A DNA stretch of 64,000 nucleotides. It comes from Gammaproteobacteria bacterium. GTDB lineage: Bacteria > Pseudomonadota > Gammaproteobacteria > GRL18. Of the stretch, positions 9,022 to 16,673 are shown piece after piece. Numbering within the stretch: position 1 is the stretch's first letter; every line of letters starts with the position of its first letter. Where the stretch lies: positions 474,011-538,010 of the forward strand of contig JADGDG010000001.1 in assembly GCA_016744995.1 (NCBI GenBank), written 5' to 3'. The position numbers and the translations under genes were made by a program. A model generated the notes under the pieces. The model made no database searches and had not been told where the DNA came from. It saw only the letters and a list, made by a program, of their open reading frames with translations.

Positions 9022-10031
9022 GAGCGCAGGGTGCTTTTAAGTTGAGAGAGTGAAATTGATGTTTGCTTCTGACCATTATCAGAGCTGGTATTCTGCAGGG
9101 GTGTTTGTGGGTTCCAGGCATGGCCATATAAAACTTCATAGGTCACTGGATATCCATCCTGTGTCCGAAATTGTTCATACGCCTGATACATTGCCTGCAA
9201 ACGTTTTTTACCCATCAGGGCTTTTTCACGGCCTTGATTCTGGTTATGCGCTCCAACCGCTTTAAGTTCTAATAAAATTTTCTTAATGGATTGGTAATTA
9301 AGCACAATTTTTTCATTATCCATCACTGGATTTTCAACCTGAACATCGTAAAGTGCATCACCAATAGCATGCATATCGGTAAATTCATTGACATGAGTTT
9401 TGTCACTGACTTTAGCCCAGCTGGCTCTCAGCTCGTACAGTGTTTCTGTACCCAGAGTTGTAAACATCAACAAACCACCCGGCTTAAGTACTCGACGAAA
9501 CTCACCAAAAAGAGCCGGCATATCAAGACACCATTGAATAGTTAAGCTGGAAAAAATCAGATCCACACTGGCATCAGCAAAGGGTAATTGTTCTGCATCA
9601 GCACAAACAAATTGATACTGCTGACTGCCTCGCCCCTCAATCTTCCTCCTGCCAGGTAAATATTTAAAAGCAAATGAGGAGAAGGACTTCAACAGACTAC
9701 GTAATTTTTGTCGTGATCCGATTTGCGGCAATACTTTTTCACGAGCCTTTTTTAACATCTGCTCAGCCAGATCCAATGCCACAATACAGGCATCAGGATA
9801 TTGCTGCGCCAGACCTAGTGTCCCCTGCCCGGTGCCAGAGCCCAGATCCAGAACGACCTGAGGTTTGACTTTAATATATTCAAGTCTTTCAAGTAAGCGC
9901 TTACAAACCTCCTGCTGAAGCACAGCCACAGCATCGTAGCTATCAGCAGCTTTATTAAAAGAGTCTCGTACCTGCTCTTTAGTAAAAGGGGCTGTCGCAG
10001 GTGTGGGTAAAGATTGGCTCAAAAAAATCAT
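9018..10031 (-). CDS. bioC: Malonyl-ACP O-methyltransferase BioC
   Basis: A SAM-dependent methyltransferase of 337 residues that starts biotin pimelate synthesis by methylating malonyl-ACP. The SAM motif VLDLGSGTGQG is at about residues 61-71, and CADAEQLPFADASVDLIFSSLTIQW with RRVLKPGGLLMFTT matches BioC. The protein is longer than the usual 250-290 residues. Extra sequence of about 45 residues (basic, from KKAREKVLPQIG to RKIEGRGSQQYQ) sits between the SAM-binding strand 2 region and the CADAE motif. It follows bioH after 154 bp and overlaps bioD by 4 bp. Confidence 0.93.
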   Translation of the reverse strand: MIFLSQSLPTPATAPFTKEQVRDSFNKAADSYDAVAVLQQEVCKRLLERLEYIKVKPQVVLDLGSGTGQGTLGLAQQYPDACIVALDLAEQMLKKAREKVLPQIGSRQKLRSLLKSFSSFAFKYLPGRRKIEGRGSQQYQFVCADAEQLPFADASVDLIFSSLTIQWCLDMPALFGEFRRVLKPGGLLMFTTLGTETLYELRASWAKVSDKTHVNEFTDMHAIGDALYDVQVENPVMDNEKIVLNYQSIKKILLELKAVGAHNQNQGREKALMGKKRLQAMYQAYEQFRTQDGYPVTYEVLYGHAWNPQTPLQNTSSDNGQKQTSISLSQLKSTLRS

Positions 10032-10044
10032 CCGGGTTAATCAT

Positions 10045-10069
10045 AAAGCCAGCTTAAACTGGCTTTTTT
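10045..10069. repeat. Hairpin between bioH and bioC
   Basis: AAAGCCAG and CTGGCTTT form an 8-bp stem around a 6-nt loop, with a T-run on the plus-strand side only (10064-10069). In the minus (operon) direction it is followed by TTTATG, so as a terminator it would be weak, perhaps permitting partial read-through into bioC-bioD. It occupies the one sizeable gap (154 bp) among bioF, bioH, bioC and bioD. Confidence 0.5.
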
Positions 10070-10185
10070 ATATTGCAAAGTTATCTATATTATATAACGT
10101 TTTAAAGCAGTTGGGACAGTTCTATATTTACAAGGGCTGGTACAGCTGTTTGCCTTTTTTACCATTTTCTCAGAAGTACAAGCAA

Positions 10186-11007
10186 TCACAAGACTTTGTA
10201 TAAGATTTTTTTAAATTCATCAGGGTGTGAAATAAAAGGTGCATGACCTGCTGAAGGCAGAACATGAAGTGAAATATTTGCCTGCAGACTGAGTGCCTTT
10301 TGTCCTGCATACTTTGCCAGCGTATCCTGTGTCCCGGCAATCAGACAAATAGGGATATCTGTAATTTGCTTCAGTTGTTGACGTTTGTCCTCATTGAGAA
10401 GTATTTTTAAGCCCATTTCCAATGCCTGAACATCAGGTTCACCACGAGCAAGTAATTGGCTTTGCAGAGTTTTTATATCATTTCTTGCCGTCCGGCTCCC
10501 CATTGCCTGAATCGCCAGAAAACGTCTCAGCGTGGCCTGATGATCTTTCATAAGACTCTCACTGAATTCTTCAAATATTCGTGCTTCTACAGCATCAGGC
10601 CAATCTTCGGACTGTACAAACATTGGTGTTGAACTAACCAGCACCAATTTAGAAATATTTGATTTTCTTCGTGCCAAAACATCAATCGCAACCAGACCAC
10701 CCATTGACCAGGCAATAATTGTGGTCTGTTTATCTTCTAGCAAAGGCTCAATACTTTGCGCCAATGTAACGCTATTATAAGTTTCGCTGGTAAAATCAGC
10801 TCTCGATTCATCTGTCCCATATGACGAACTATAACCATAACCCGGCAGATCGACTGAGCGAATTAATTGCTGCGGATACATTTTTTCTAAATATTCCGCA
10901 ATATCCGACCAGACACCACTATTCATCCCCCATCCATGAATCAATAAAATCTGCTGTCGTGAATCTGCATTCCCCCATTCCTGATAACTAATACCCATAC
11001 CGTTCAA
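10186..11007 (-). CDS. bioH: Pimeloyl-ACP methyl ester carboxylesterase BioH
   Basis: An alpha/beta hydrolase of 273 residues that removes the methyl group from pimeloyl-ACP methyl ester, ending chain elongation. The oxyanion segment LLIHGWGMN is near residue 23, the nucleophile elbow AWSMGGL near residue 99, the acidic residue in AGTQDTL near 225 and the His in SAGHAPF near 253. The trip-W-S-M-G-G elbow is close to that of E. coli BioH. It overlaps bioF by 4 bp, supporting the pathway assignment over a generic hydrolase. Confidence 0.93.
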   Translation of the reverse strand: MNGMGISYQEWGNADSRQQILLIHGWGMNSGVWSDIAEYLEKMYPQQLIRSVDLPGYGYSSSYGTDESRADFTSETYNSVTLAQSIEPLLEDKQTTIIAWSMGGLVAIDVLARRKSNISKLVLVSSTPMFVQSEDWPDAVEARIFEEFSESLMKDHQATLRRFLAIQAMGSRTARNDIKTLQSQLLARGEPDVQALEMGLKILLNEDKRQQLKQITDIPICLIAGTQDTLAKYAGQKALSLQANISLHVLPSAGHAPFISHPDEFKKILYKVL

Positions 11008-12209
11008 GCTAACCTGTTTTGTTCTAACACAGCCCCTAATGCCGACAAAAGTCTCTGCACATCTTTTTCTTCATGCTCCGCACAGAGTGTCACACGTAAC
11101 CGTGCTGTGCCTTTAGGCACCGTAGGCGGACGGATAGCAGTCACCAGAATCCCCTGTTGTTCTAATATTTGGCTCATTTTTAAAGCAGTTTTATTATCGC
11201 CAACCAAAATGGGTTGAATGGCTGTTTGAGAGTCCATTAAAGACAGACCCAATTGTTCAGCACCTGAGCGAAATTGTTTAATCAGCTGTTGCAGTTTTTC
11301 TCTACGCCAGCTTTCCTGACGGGAAATTTTAAGACTCATCAATGTGGCCTGAGCTAAAGCAGGCGGCATGGCGGTGGTATAGATAAAGGCTCGTGCTTTC
11401 TGGATCAACGTCTCAATCAGAGCATCACTGCCTGCAACAAAAGCCCCAAAAACTCCCATTCCTTTTCCTAAAGTTGCCATATAAATTGGCAGCTGCTCCT
11501 GATCAAGGGAAAATTCTTCTGCAGTGCCAGCACCTGTTTTTCCCAGTACGCCAAAACCATGGGCATCATCCAGCATAAACCAGGCATTGTATTGTTGACA
11601 GATTTGACTCAACTGACTCACAGGAGCCAGATCACCATCCATACTAAAGACCGCATCTGACATCAGCAGTTTTCTTGATGGCTGAACAGATGATGAATTT
11701 AGCTTGTCCAGTTGCCCTGATAGATTCTTCAGATCATTATGAGGATAACGTTTAAGTTGGCTGCCTGACAGCGCTGAGGATAATAAAGACGCATCGATAA
11801 GCGAGGCATGATTCAATTTGTCCTGAAAGACAATATCGCCCTTTCCCATCAGTGCATTAACAATACCAAGATTGGCCATATAACCAGTGGAAAATAACAG
11901 GGCCCGACTGCGACCGGTATAATCAGCCAGCGCTTCTTCCAGTTCATGATGTGCCCGGCTATGACCACTGACCAGATGCGCAGCACCACTACCTACTCCA
12001 TAGGTATCAACACCTTGCTTGAGTGCTTTAATAACATCAGGGTGATTTGCCAGACCCAGGTAATCATTACTGCAAAAACTCAGTACTTTTTTACCATTAC
12101 TTTGCAAATGAACCTGCTGTGGGCCATCGGTTGTTTTTCTTTGTCGGTATAAAGACTGCTGGTGTAGAGACTGCAGGTCTTTTTTTAAGGTTTTATCTAA
12201 ATGGTTCAC
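11004..12209 (-). CDS. bioF: 8-amino-7-oxononanoate synthase BioF
   Basis: A PLP enzyme of 401 residues that condenses pimeloyl-ACP with alanine. SFCSNDYLGLANHP near residue 45, GSGAAHLVSGH near 73, DDAHGFGVLG near 215 and the PLP-lysine region ATLGKGMGVFGAF near 245 are characteristic. The frame begins with GTG (12207-12209) with only a weak A-rich ribosome site. The initiation region lies just 29 bp from the edge of the palindromic element, so its upstream signals may have been altered by that insertion. Confidence 0.96.
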   Translation of the reverse strand: MNHLDKTLKKDLQSLHQQSLYRQRKTTDGPQQVHLQSNGKKVLSFCSNDYLGLANHPDVIKALKQGVDTYGVGSGAAHLVSGHSRAHHELEEALADYTGRSRALLFSTGYMANLGIVNALMGKGDIVFQDKLNHASLIDASLLSSALSGSQLKRYPHNDLKNLSGQLDKLNSSSVQPSRKLLMSDAVFSMDGDLAPVSQLSQICQQYNAWFMLDDAHGFGVLGKTGAGTAEEFSLDQEQLPIYMATLGKGMGVFGAFVAGSDALIETLIQKARAFIYTTAMPPALAQATLMSLKISRQESWRREKLQQLIKQFRSGAEQLGLSLMDSQTAIQPILVGDNKTALKMSQILEQQGILVTAIRPPTVPKGTARLRVTLCAEHEEKDVQRLLSALGAVLEQNRLA

Positions 12210-12238
12210 TGTGTATTTTTCAAATATTGATTATAGAA

Positions 12239-12731
12239 TTTTAAAGATCAAGAGAATAAAGAAGGGGGGCGCTCGGACAAAGTGCTGAGCCTGCCGATTG
12301 CACGTGAGACTGGTTCGTCTAAATGGGGACGCTGCGAGTACATCCATGTAGCGCTTGGCAGAAAACGTCCATGTTTCCTGACACCCCAGTTAGACGAACC
12401 AGTCTCGCGTACACTCTCCTACCTCAGTTGTCCTCTCTGGTGCTGTCCAAAATCAAAAGCAAAAAGCAAAATTTTCATAACTGCATCTTACTGAGCTAGA
12501 GTGCTTTTTCTTTGCTTTTGATTTTGGACACTCCCAGTGAGAATAAATGCCTTAAGAGACTGTAAGGGAAGCTGGTGCAGCAAACTGGGGTGTTTGGAGC
12601 CATGGATGGCGACAGCAAGCGTTACATGGACGTGCCTGAAGCGTCCCCAGCTTGTTGCATCAGCTTCCCTTGCAGTCGTTTTATACGCACTTATTTCGAA
12701 CGCCCCCCTTCTTTTCTTTTGATCTTCAAAA
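12239..12731. repeat. 493-bp double palindromic element between bioB and bioF
   Basis: Fills nearly the whole bioB-bioF gap. Ends are inverted repeats of about 35 bp (12239-12275 and 12697-12731, sharing AGATCAA and AAGAAGGGGGGCG). A central hairpin has 19-bp perfect arms (12445-12463 and 12511-12529). The left half holds a 23-bp stem with one mismatch (12306-12328 / 12384-12406), and the right half a 33-bp stem with four mismatches (12558-12590 / 12645-12677). The right half, reverse-complemented, aligns end to end with the left half, with conserved loop words such as GGGGACGCT and TCCATGTA. It is more GC-rich than its surroundings. It looks like a non-autonomous mobile or structured element; I cannot name its family. 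Confidence 0.9.
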
Positions 12732-12744
12732 CTAAAAACAACCG

Positions 12745-13770
12745 CTAAGCAGACGCCGCAGATGCCTGTTCTGAATGCTCAGACTTAGTACCACAAGCTT
12801 TCTTCTTCTCCAGGCTGGTTTTCATCCCCAGGCTGGCAAAAAGTTTTTGATCGGCCTGAGCACTAGCCCCTTCTGTTGTCAGCAGACGCTCTCCGTAAAA
12901 CACCGAGTTTGCACCTGCAAAAAAGCACATTGCCTGCATTTCATCAGACATTTCTTCACGACCGGCAGACAATCTGACCACTGAACGCGGCATCATAATT
13001 CTTGCAACAGCAACAGTACGAACAAATTCCAGAGGCTCAATTTCATCAGCACCAAATAACGGTGTGCCTTCCACCTGAACCAGCATATTAATCGGCACGC
13101 TATCCGGATGTTTGCTCATATTAGCCAATTGTATCAGCAGACTACAGCGATCTTTGCGTTCTTCGCCCATACCAAGAATACCGCCGCTGCAGACATTAAT
13201 ACCAGCTTCCTGAACATTGTTCAGTGTATCGATGCGATCCTGAAACGTGCGGGTAGAAATCACATTGCCATAGAACTCAGGAGAAGTGTCCAGATTATGA
13301 TTATAATAATCAAGACCGGCTTCTTTTAACTTCTGAACCTGATCACTATCCAGCATTCCCAGTGTCACACAGCTTTCCATATCAAGGGACTTAACAGCTT
13401 TTATCATTTCCAGTACTTTAGGGAAATCTCGTTTATTTGGGCGAGACCATGCCGCTCCCATACAAAAACGATCGGCACCTTCAGATTTTGCTTTCTGAGC
13501 AGCCTCAACAACTTCATCGATTGATAACAGGGCTTCTGATTCAAGTTCGGTATTATGATGGGCACTTTGTGAACAATAGCCGCAATCTTCAGAACATCGA
13601 CCCGTTTTGATACTGAGCAATGTACTTATCTGAATGGTATTGGGATCAAAATTCGCACGATGAAGACTATGAGCCTGAAACAGCAGGTCATTTAAAGGCA
13701 ACTCAAAAAGTGCTTGAACCTCAGAGATATCCCAGTCGTGTCTTAATTCATCCCCAGTCTGAGTTGTCAT
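12745..13770 (-). CDS. bioB: Biotin synthase BioB
   Basis: A radical SAM enzyme of 341 residues that inserts sulfur into dethiobiotin. The radical SAM cluster motif [11 protein letters not shown] is near residue 58, and the conserved [11 protein letters not shown] and [10 protein letters not shown] follow. A GGAA ribosome site lies about 10 nt upstream of the ATG. The C-terminal 25 residues ([20 protein letters not shown]) are a low-complexity tail of the sort seen in many gammaproteobacterial BioB proteins. It is the first recognised enzyme of the operon and is followed by the palindromic element. Confidence 0.97.
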   Translation of the reverse strand: MTTQTGDELRHDWDISEVQALFELPLNDLLFQAHSLHRANFDPNTIQISTLLSIKTGRCSEDCGYCSQSAHHNTELESEALLSIDEVVEAAQKAKSEGADRFCMGAAWSRPNKRDFPKVLEMIKAVKSLDMESCVTLGMLDSDQVQKLKEAGLDYYNHNLDTSPEFYGNVISTRTFQDRIDTLNNVQEAGINVCSGGILGMGEERKDRCSLLIQLANMSKHPDSVPINMLVQVEGTPLFGADEIEPLEFVRTVAVARIMMPRSVVRLSAGREEMSDEMQAMCFFAGANSVFYGERLLTTEGASAQADQKLFASLGMKTSLEKKKACGTKSEHSEQASAASA

Positions 13771-13802
13771 ATTAATTGTTTCCTTTCTCTAAAATAGTAT
13801 CG

Positions 13803-14045
13803 CTAAAAGCGGCTAATATAACATATTTGTCCGGGCATGTAATTTTCAAGAGGAGCTGGATCACAGACCTGCTTATTCAGCTCAATTCCCTTTTGTTTAA
13901 AGTAATAAGACTGATCTGTCAGACAGGCTGACATAACACCCACTTTATCAAAAAGAAGATCTTCTTTATTATAGGTATCCCGAACACAGGCATATTTGCT
14001 TTCATCCATATCTGTTAATAAAAGCAAGGCACGCAAAGGGTGCAA
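13803..14045 (-). CDS. Small Cys-containing protein of unknown function at the head of the bio operon
   Basis: An open frame of up to 80 residues starting from a TTG; an ATG start at 14009 would leave 68 residues. Neither has a good ribosome site. The sequence is polar with four cysteines (YACVRD, SACLTD, QVCDPA, QICYIS), which might form two disulfides or bind metal. The frame could also be the remnant of a longer exported protein, because the in-frame upstream codons encode a hydrophobic run. It lies 32 bp upstream of bioB and downstream of the predicted bio promoter, so it is probably transcribed with the biotin genes. Unrecognised. Confidence 0.45.
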   Translation of the reverse strand: MHPLRALLLLTDMDESKYACVRDTYNKEDLLFDKVGVMSACLTDQSYYFKQKGIELNKQVCDPAPLENYMPGQICYISRF

Positions 14046-14077
14046 AAAACACCAAGCAGTTTATGAACAGAGTGAAA

Positions 14078-14131
14078 GCTTAACTAAACCATGATTAATC
14101 AAAGTTTAGTTAAGCGAGTAAAAGACGTCAA
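14078..14131 (-). promoter_or_regulatory. Predicted bio operon promoter with overlapping inverted-repeat operator
   Basis: On the minus strand a TTGACG -35 box (14126-14131) is separated by 17 bp from a TAAACT -10 box (14103-14108). A perfect 12-bp inverted repeat, GCTTAACTAAAC / GTTTAGTTAAGC with a 14-nt spacer (14078-14115), covers the -10 and the expected start site. The half-sites contain TAAACC/GTTTA as do BirA operators (TTGTAAACC/GGTTTACAA), but spacing and outer bases differ. It heads the 80-residue frame and bioB-F-H-C-D. Repressor binding is inferred from geometry only. Confidence 0.6.
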
Positions 14132-14187
14132 TGAGAACCATATAAACAGATGGAGACCAACAGCTAGACAGCAGTTAAATAAAATGC

Positions 14188-16578
14188 CTATTGAATTGTT
14201 TTTAGTTCTAATGTCCATATTGTTTTACCCGGTAAAAAAGCACTGGCCTTGCCATCTACCCAGTCCTGATGCCCTGTAGAATAATAAGACGAAAGTGGAT
14301 GGCTGCTTTGGCCAGCGGGCATATTCATAATGCCGTTTTCTTCATGGCCGGGTGAAACAACCATTCGCATTGATGCCCCGAATTCACTGCTGGCAACTTT
14401 AGGCATAAAAGCATCACCACTCAGAGGAGAATCAGGCATATCCAGAAGCGCCCCCAGTCCGGGCGTGACAGCACTTAAAGGATGATGTATTTTTATCTTA
14501 TGCAGTGTTCCCCATGTCTGGTCAGCGAGATTTTTCTGGCCATTCTGAGTGATTTCATTATAAGCAGTTTGAGCCGATGCAATAAACAATTCATCCCAAT
14601 TAGCATAGGCAGAAGGAATAAGGTGTGGTGGTTTTTTAGTGATCAATTCCCAGACCGGATATTCAATCATTTTATCAACAGAAACACGTTTAAATAACCC
14701 CTGGTGTTTTTTTTCAATGGCATCAAAAATCCAGCCGACACTCTGATTAACTATGTGCTGCCGGAATGCTCTCACTAAACCATAAGCCACTGAATCTGCA
14801 TCAGCTCTGAAATCCGGCTCAGCTTTGAGCACATCAATCATCAACAGGTGGCTGGCCATTTTGGGGGATTCCACAGTCCTTGCATCGGCAGATTCAAGCG
14901 TATCAAGCATCAACTGTTTCCAACGTTGTAAGAACGCAGCCTTTGTATCAAGCTGCATGGCCAGTAAATCTTCTTCATTAAAATGATCAGATGCCTGCAA
15001 TCCATCTCTTATTTGCTGTGCTCTGGCTCCCAGAGCACCCCCTTCAAATCCCACAATAGATAATTTATCACCGGTAAATAATCGATTATTGGCAACCCAT
15101 ATGCGGTGATTATCCGGATCACTCAGCACAGGATAATCTGCCATAGATAGGAAATCCTGCTCTTGTTCACTGTTTCTTTCAGGGATCATACCCGCAATCG
15201 TCCAGCCTATATGCCCTTTATCATCCGTAATAATAATACCTTGAGACGGCATACCAAGGGTTGTTGCAACATTTAATGCTCCCTTCACGGTCAGCGTGCT
15301 TTCCAGCTCCAGAAAATTTAAATTAACAGCCTGCGGTGTATAAGCAAGCCATTGATGCACTAATAGCTCACCCTTATGATTAGTTCCAATAACAGGGCCC
15401 CACTGGGTTTCAATTGTGACATGATCTTTACTGTGACCTGAGCTGCTATAGATAACATGATCATAAAGAATGAAGTCCTTCCAACCGTCAGAGCCTCGAT
15501 ATTGAGTCTTTTCTTTATTTGTTTCCAGAGTAATGATCTTACCCCAGTCGCCATAACTATTGACGAATCCCCATGCAATTTTCTCATTACTGCCTGCCAC
15601 CAAAACTGGAACACCAGGCAGTGTAATACCGGTCATGCGCCGACCATCATTCAGAAACCAGCTGGCACGATACCAGATATTAGGCACACGCAATGTCAGG
15701 TGCATATCATTAGCCAGCATTGCTGAAGAATAGGGTGTGAGTGATGCATCAATAGCCCAACTGTTAGAACCATTGAGAAAGTCAGAACTATTGAAAAAGT
15801 TAGAATCTGGGATAAAATCAGATTGTGCCGTTTGTTTTTGATAATCACCCTTTATTAAATTACCTGGTAAAGCAGCTTCAGGTATCTTAAGTTGAGTATC
15901 GACCATGTCGCTGTTATCCATCGCAGCATCCCATTTACCACCTTCGGGCATTAAGAAATCAAACCATTGTTGCGGAAGCTCATCTTTAAGAATTGCCCGT
16001 GAGGTTTTTATCTCGCCCAGCTCATCATTTAAATCAAAATACATGGCATAAATGCACAAAAGAGTGTCTTCAGGTTGCCACTGCTCCGGTAATTGCCCTA
16101 GTAATAAATACTGATAGGGATCATTGATCAAAGCTTCAATGCCGGTATTGACACCATTTGAATAGGACAAAAGAGCTGCATAATGCATTTTAGGCAATTT
16201 TCGTATGGCCTGACGTGCCCGTTCTCTAAAACGATGAATTCTGACCTTAATGTCATCTTTAAAAGCATCATCCCCAAAAAGTTCAGCTAGCTCGCCTGCT
16301 GCACTTCGACGCAGTAAGTCCATTTGAAAAAAACGTTCCTGTGCATGTACATAGCCTAAAGCAAAGGCTGTATCCAGCCTGTGTTTCGAATGTATTGTCG
16401 GAATTCCCTGAGCATCTCTCTCAATTTTGACAGACTGATTCAACAATGTGATTTTTTTTGTGCCACTGATATCAGGCAGACTAGCCCGTAAAATAAAAAA
16501 AATACAGAGTGAAGCAAAAACCAGAAACAGGAAGCTCCATTTCAATAACCTAAGGAGCCTGGGGAAAAAATTATGCAT
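14188..16578 (-). CDS. Penicillin acylase family Ntn-hydrolase (S45)
   Basis: 796 residues with an N-terminal membrane/signal segment (about residues 13-31), so membrane-anchored or periplasmic. VKIERDAQGIPTIHSKHRLDTAFALGY-type sequence and QERFFQMDLLRRSAAGELAELFG match the alpha chain. The SNSWAID motif places the autocatalytic nucleophile at S271, the start of the beta chain. Relatives cleave amide-linked acyl groups (beta-lactam side chains, acyl-homoserine lactones); substrate cannot be told from sequence. It is transcribed away from comF and precedes the bio promoter region by about 60 bp. Confidence 0.9.
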   Translation of the reverse strand: MHNFFPRLLRLLKWSFLFLVFASLCIFFILRASLPDISGTKKITLLNQSVKIERDAQGIPTIHSKHRLDTAFALGYVHAQERFFQMDLLRRSAAGELAELFGDDAFKDDIKVRIHRFRERARQAIRKLPKMHYAALLSYSNGVNTGIEALINDPYQYLLLGQLPEQWQPEDTLLCIYAMYFDLNDELGEIKTSRAILKDELPQQWFDFLMPEGGKWDAAMDNSDMVDTQLKIPEAALPGNLIKGDYQKQTAQSDFIPDSNFFNSSDFLNGSNSWAIDASLTPYSSAMLANDMHLTLRVPNIWYRASWFLNDGRRMTGITLPGVPVLVAGSNEKIAWGFVNSYGDWGKIITLETNKEKTQYRGSDGWKDFILYDHVIYSSSGHSKDHVTIETQWGPVIGTNHKGELLVHQWLAYTPQAVNLNFLELESTLTVKGALNVATTLGMPSQGIIITDDKGHIGWTIAGMIPERNSEQEQDFLSMADYPVLSDPDNHRIWVANNRLFTGDKLSIVGFEGGALGARAQQIRDGLQASDHFNEEDLLAMQLDTKAAFLQRWKQLMLDTLESADARTVESPKMASHLLMIDVLKAEPDFRADADSVAYGLVRAFRQHIVNQSVGWIFDAIEKKHQGLFKRVSVDKMIEYPVWELITKKPPHLIPSAYANWDELFIASAQTAYNEITQNGQKNLADQTWGTLHKIKIHHPLSAVTPGLGALLDMPDSPLSGDAFMPKVASSEFGASMRMVVSPGHEENGIMNMPAGQSSHPLSSYYSTGHQDWVDGKASAFLPGKTIWTLELKTIQ

Positions 16579-16644
16579 GATGTGGATTCTTTATTCAGAT
16601 AAGATAATCTTAGTATCATTAGTGCTTATCTTCAAGTAAGCATA

Positions 16645-16650
16645 TATAAT
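16645..16650 (+). promoter_or_regulatory. Probable -10 box of comF
   Basis: A perfect TATAAT in ATATATAATGCG lies between the divergent acylase gene and comF. No strong -35 is visible at 16-18 bp. Transcription would start near 16657, leaving a leader of fewer than 20 nt before the proposed ATT start of comF, with CAGG at 16665-16668 as ribosome site. Confidence 0.45.
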
Positions 16651-16673
16651 GCGTCTAAAATTATCAGGTTCTC

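Noticed and set aside
12282..12722. Two plus-strand open frames of 70 and 61 codons (12282-12494 and 12537-12722)
   Set aside because: Both lie wholly inside the palindromic element, have no ribosome sites and are explained by its GC-rich inverted repeats.
14078..14115. The inverted repeat as an intrinsic terminator for the acylase gene or as a classical BirA site
   Set aside because: There is no T-run, and half-site spacing and outer bases differ from the BirA consensus; kept only as a candidate operator over the bio promoter.
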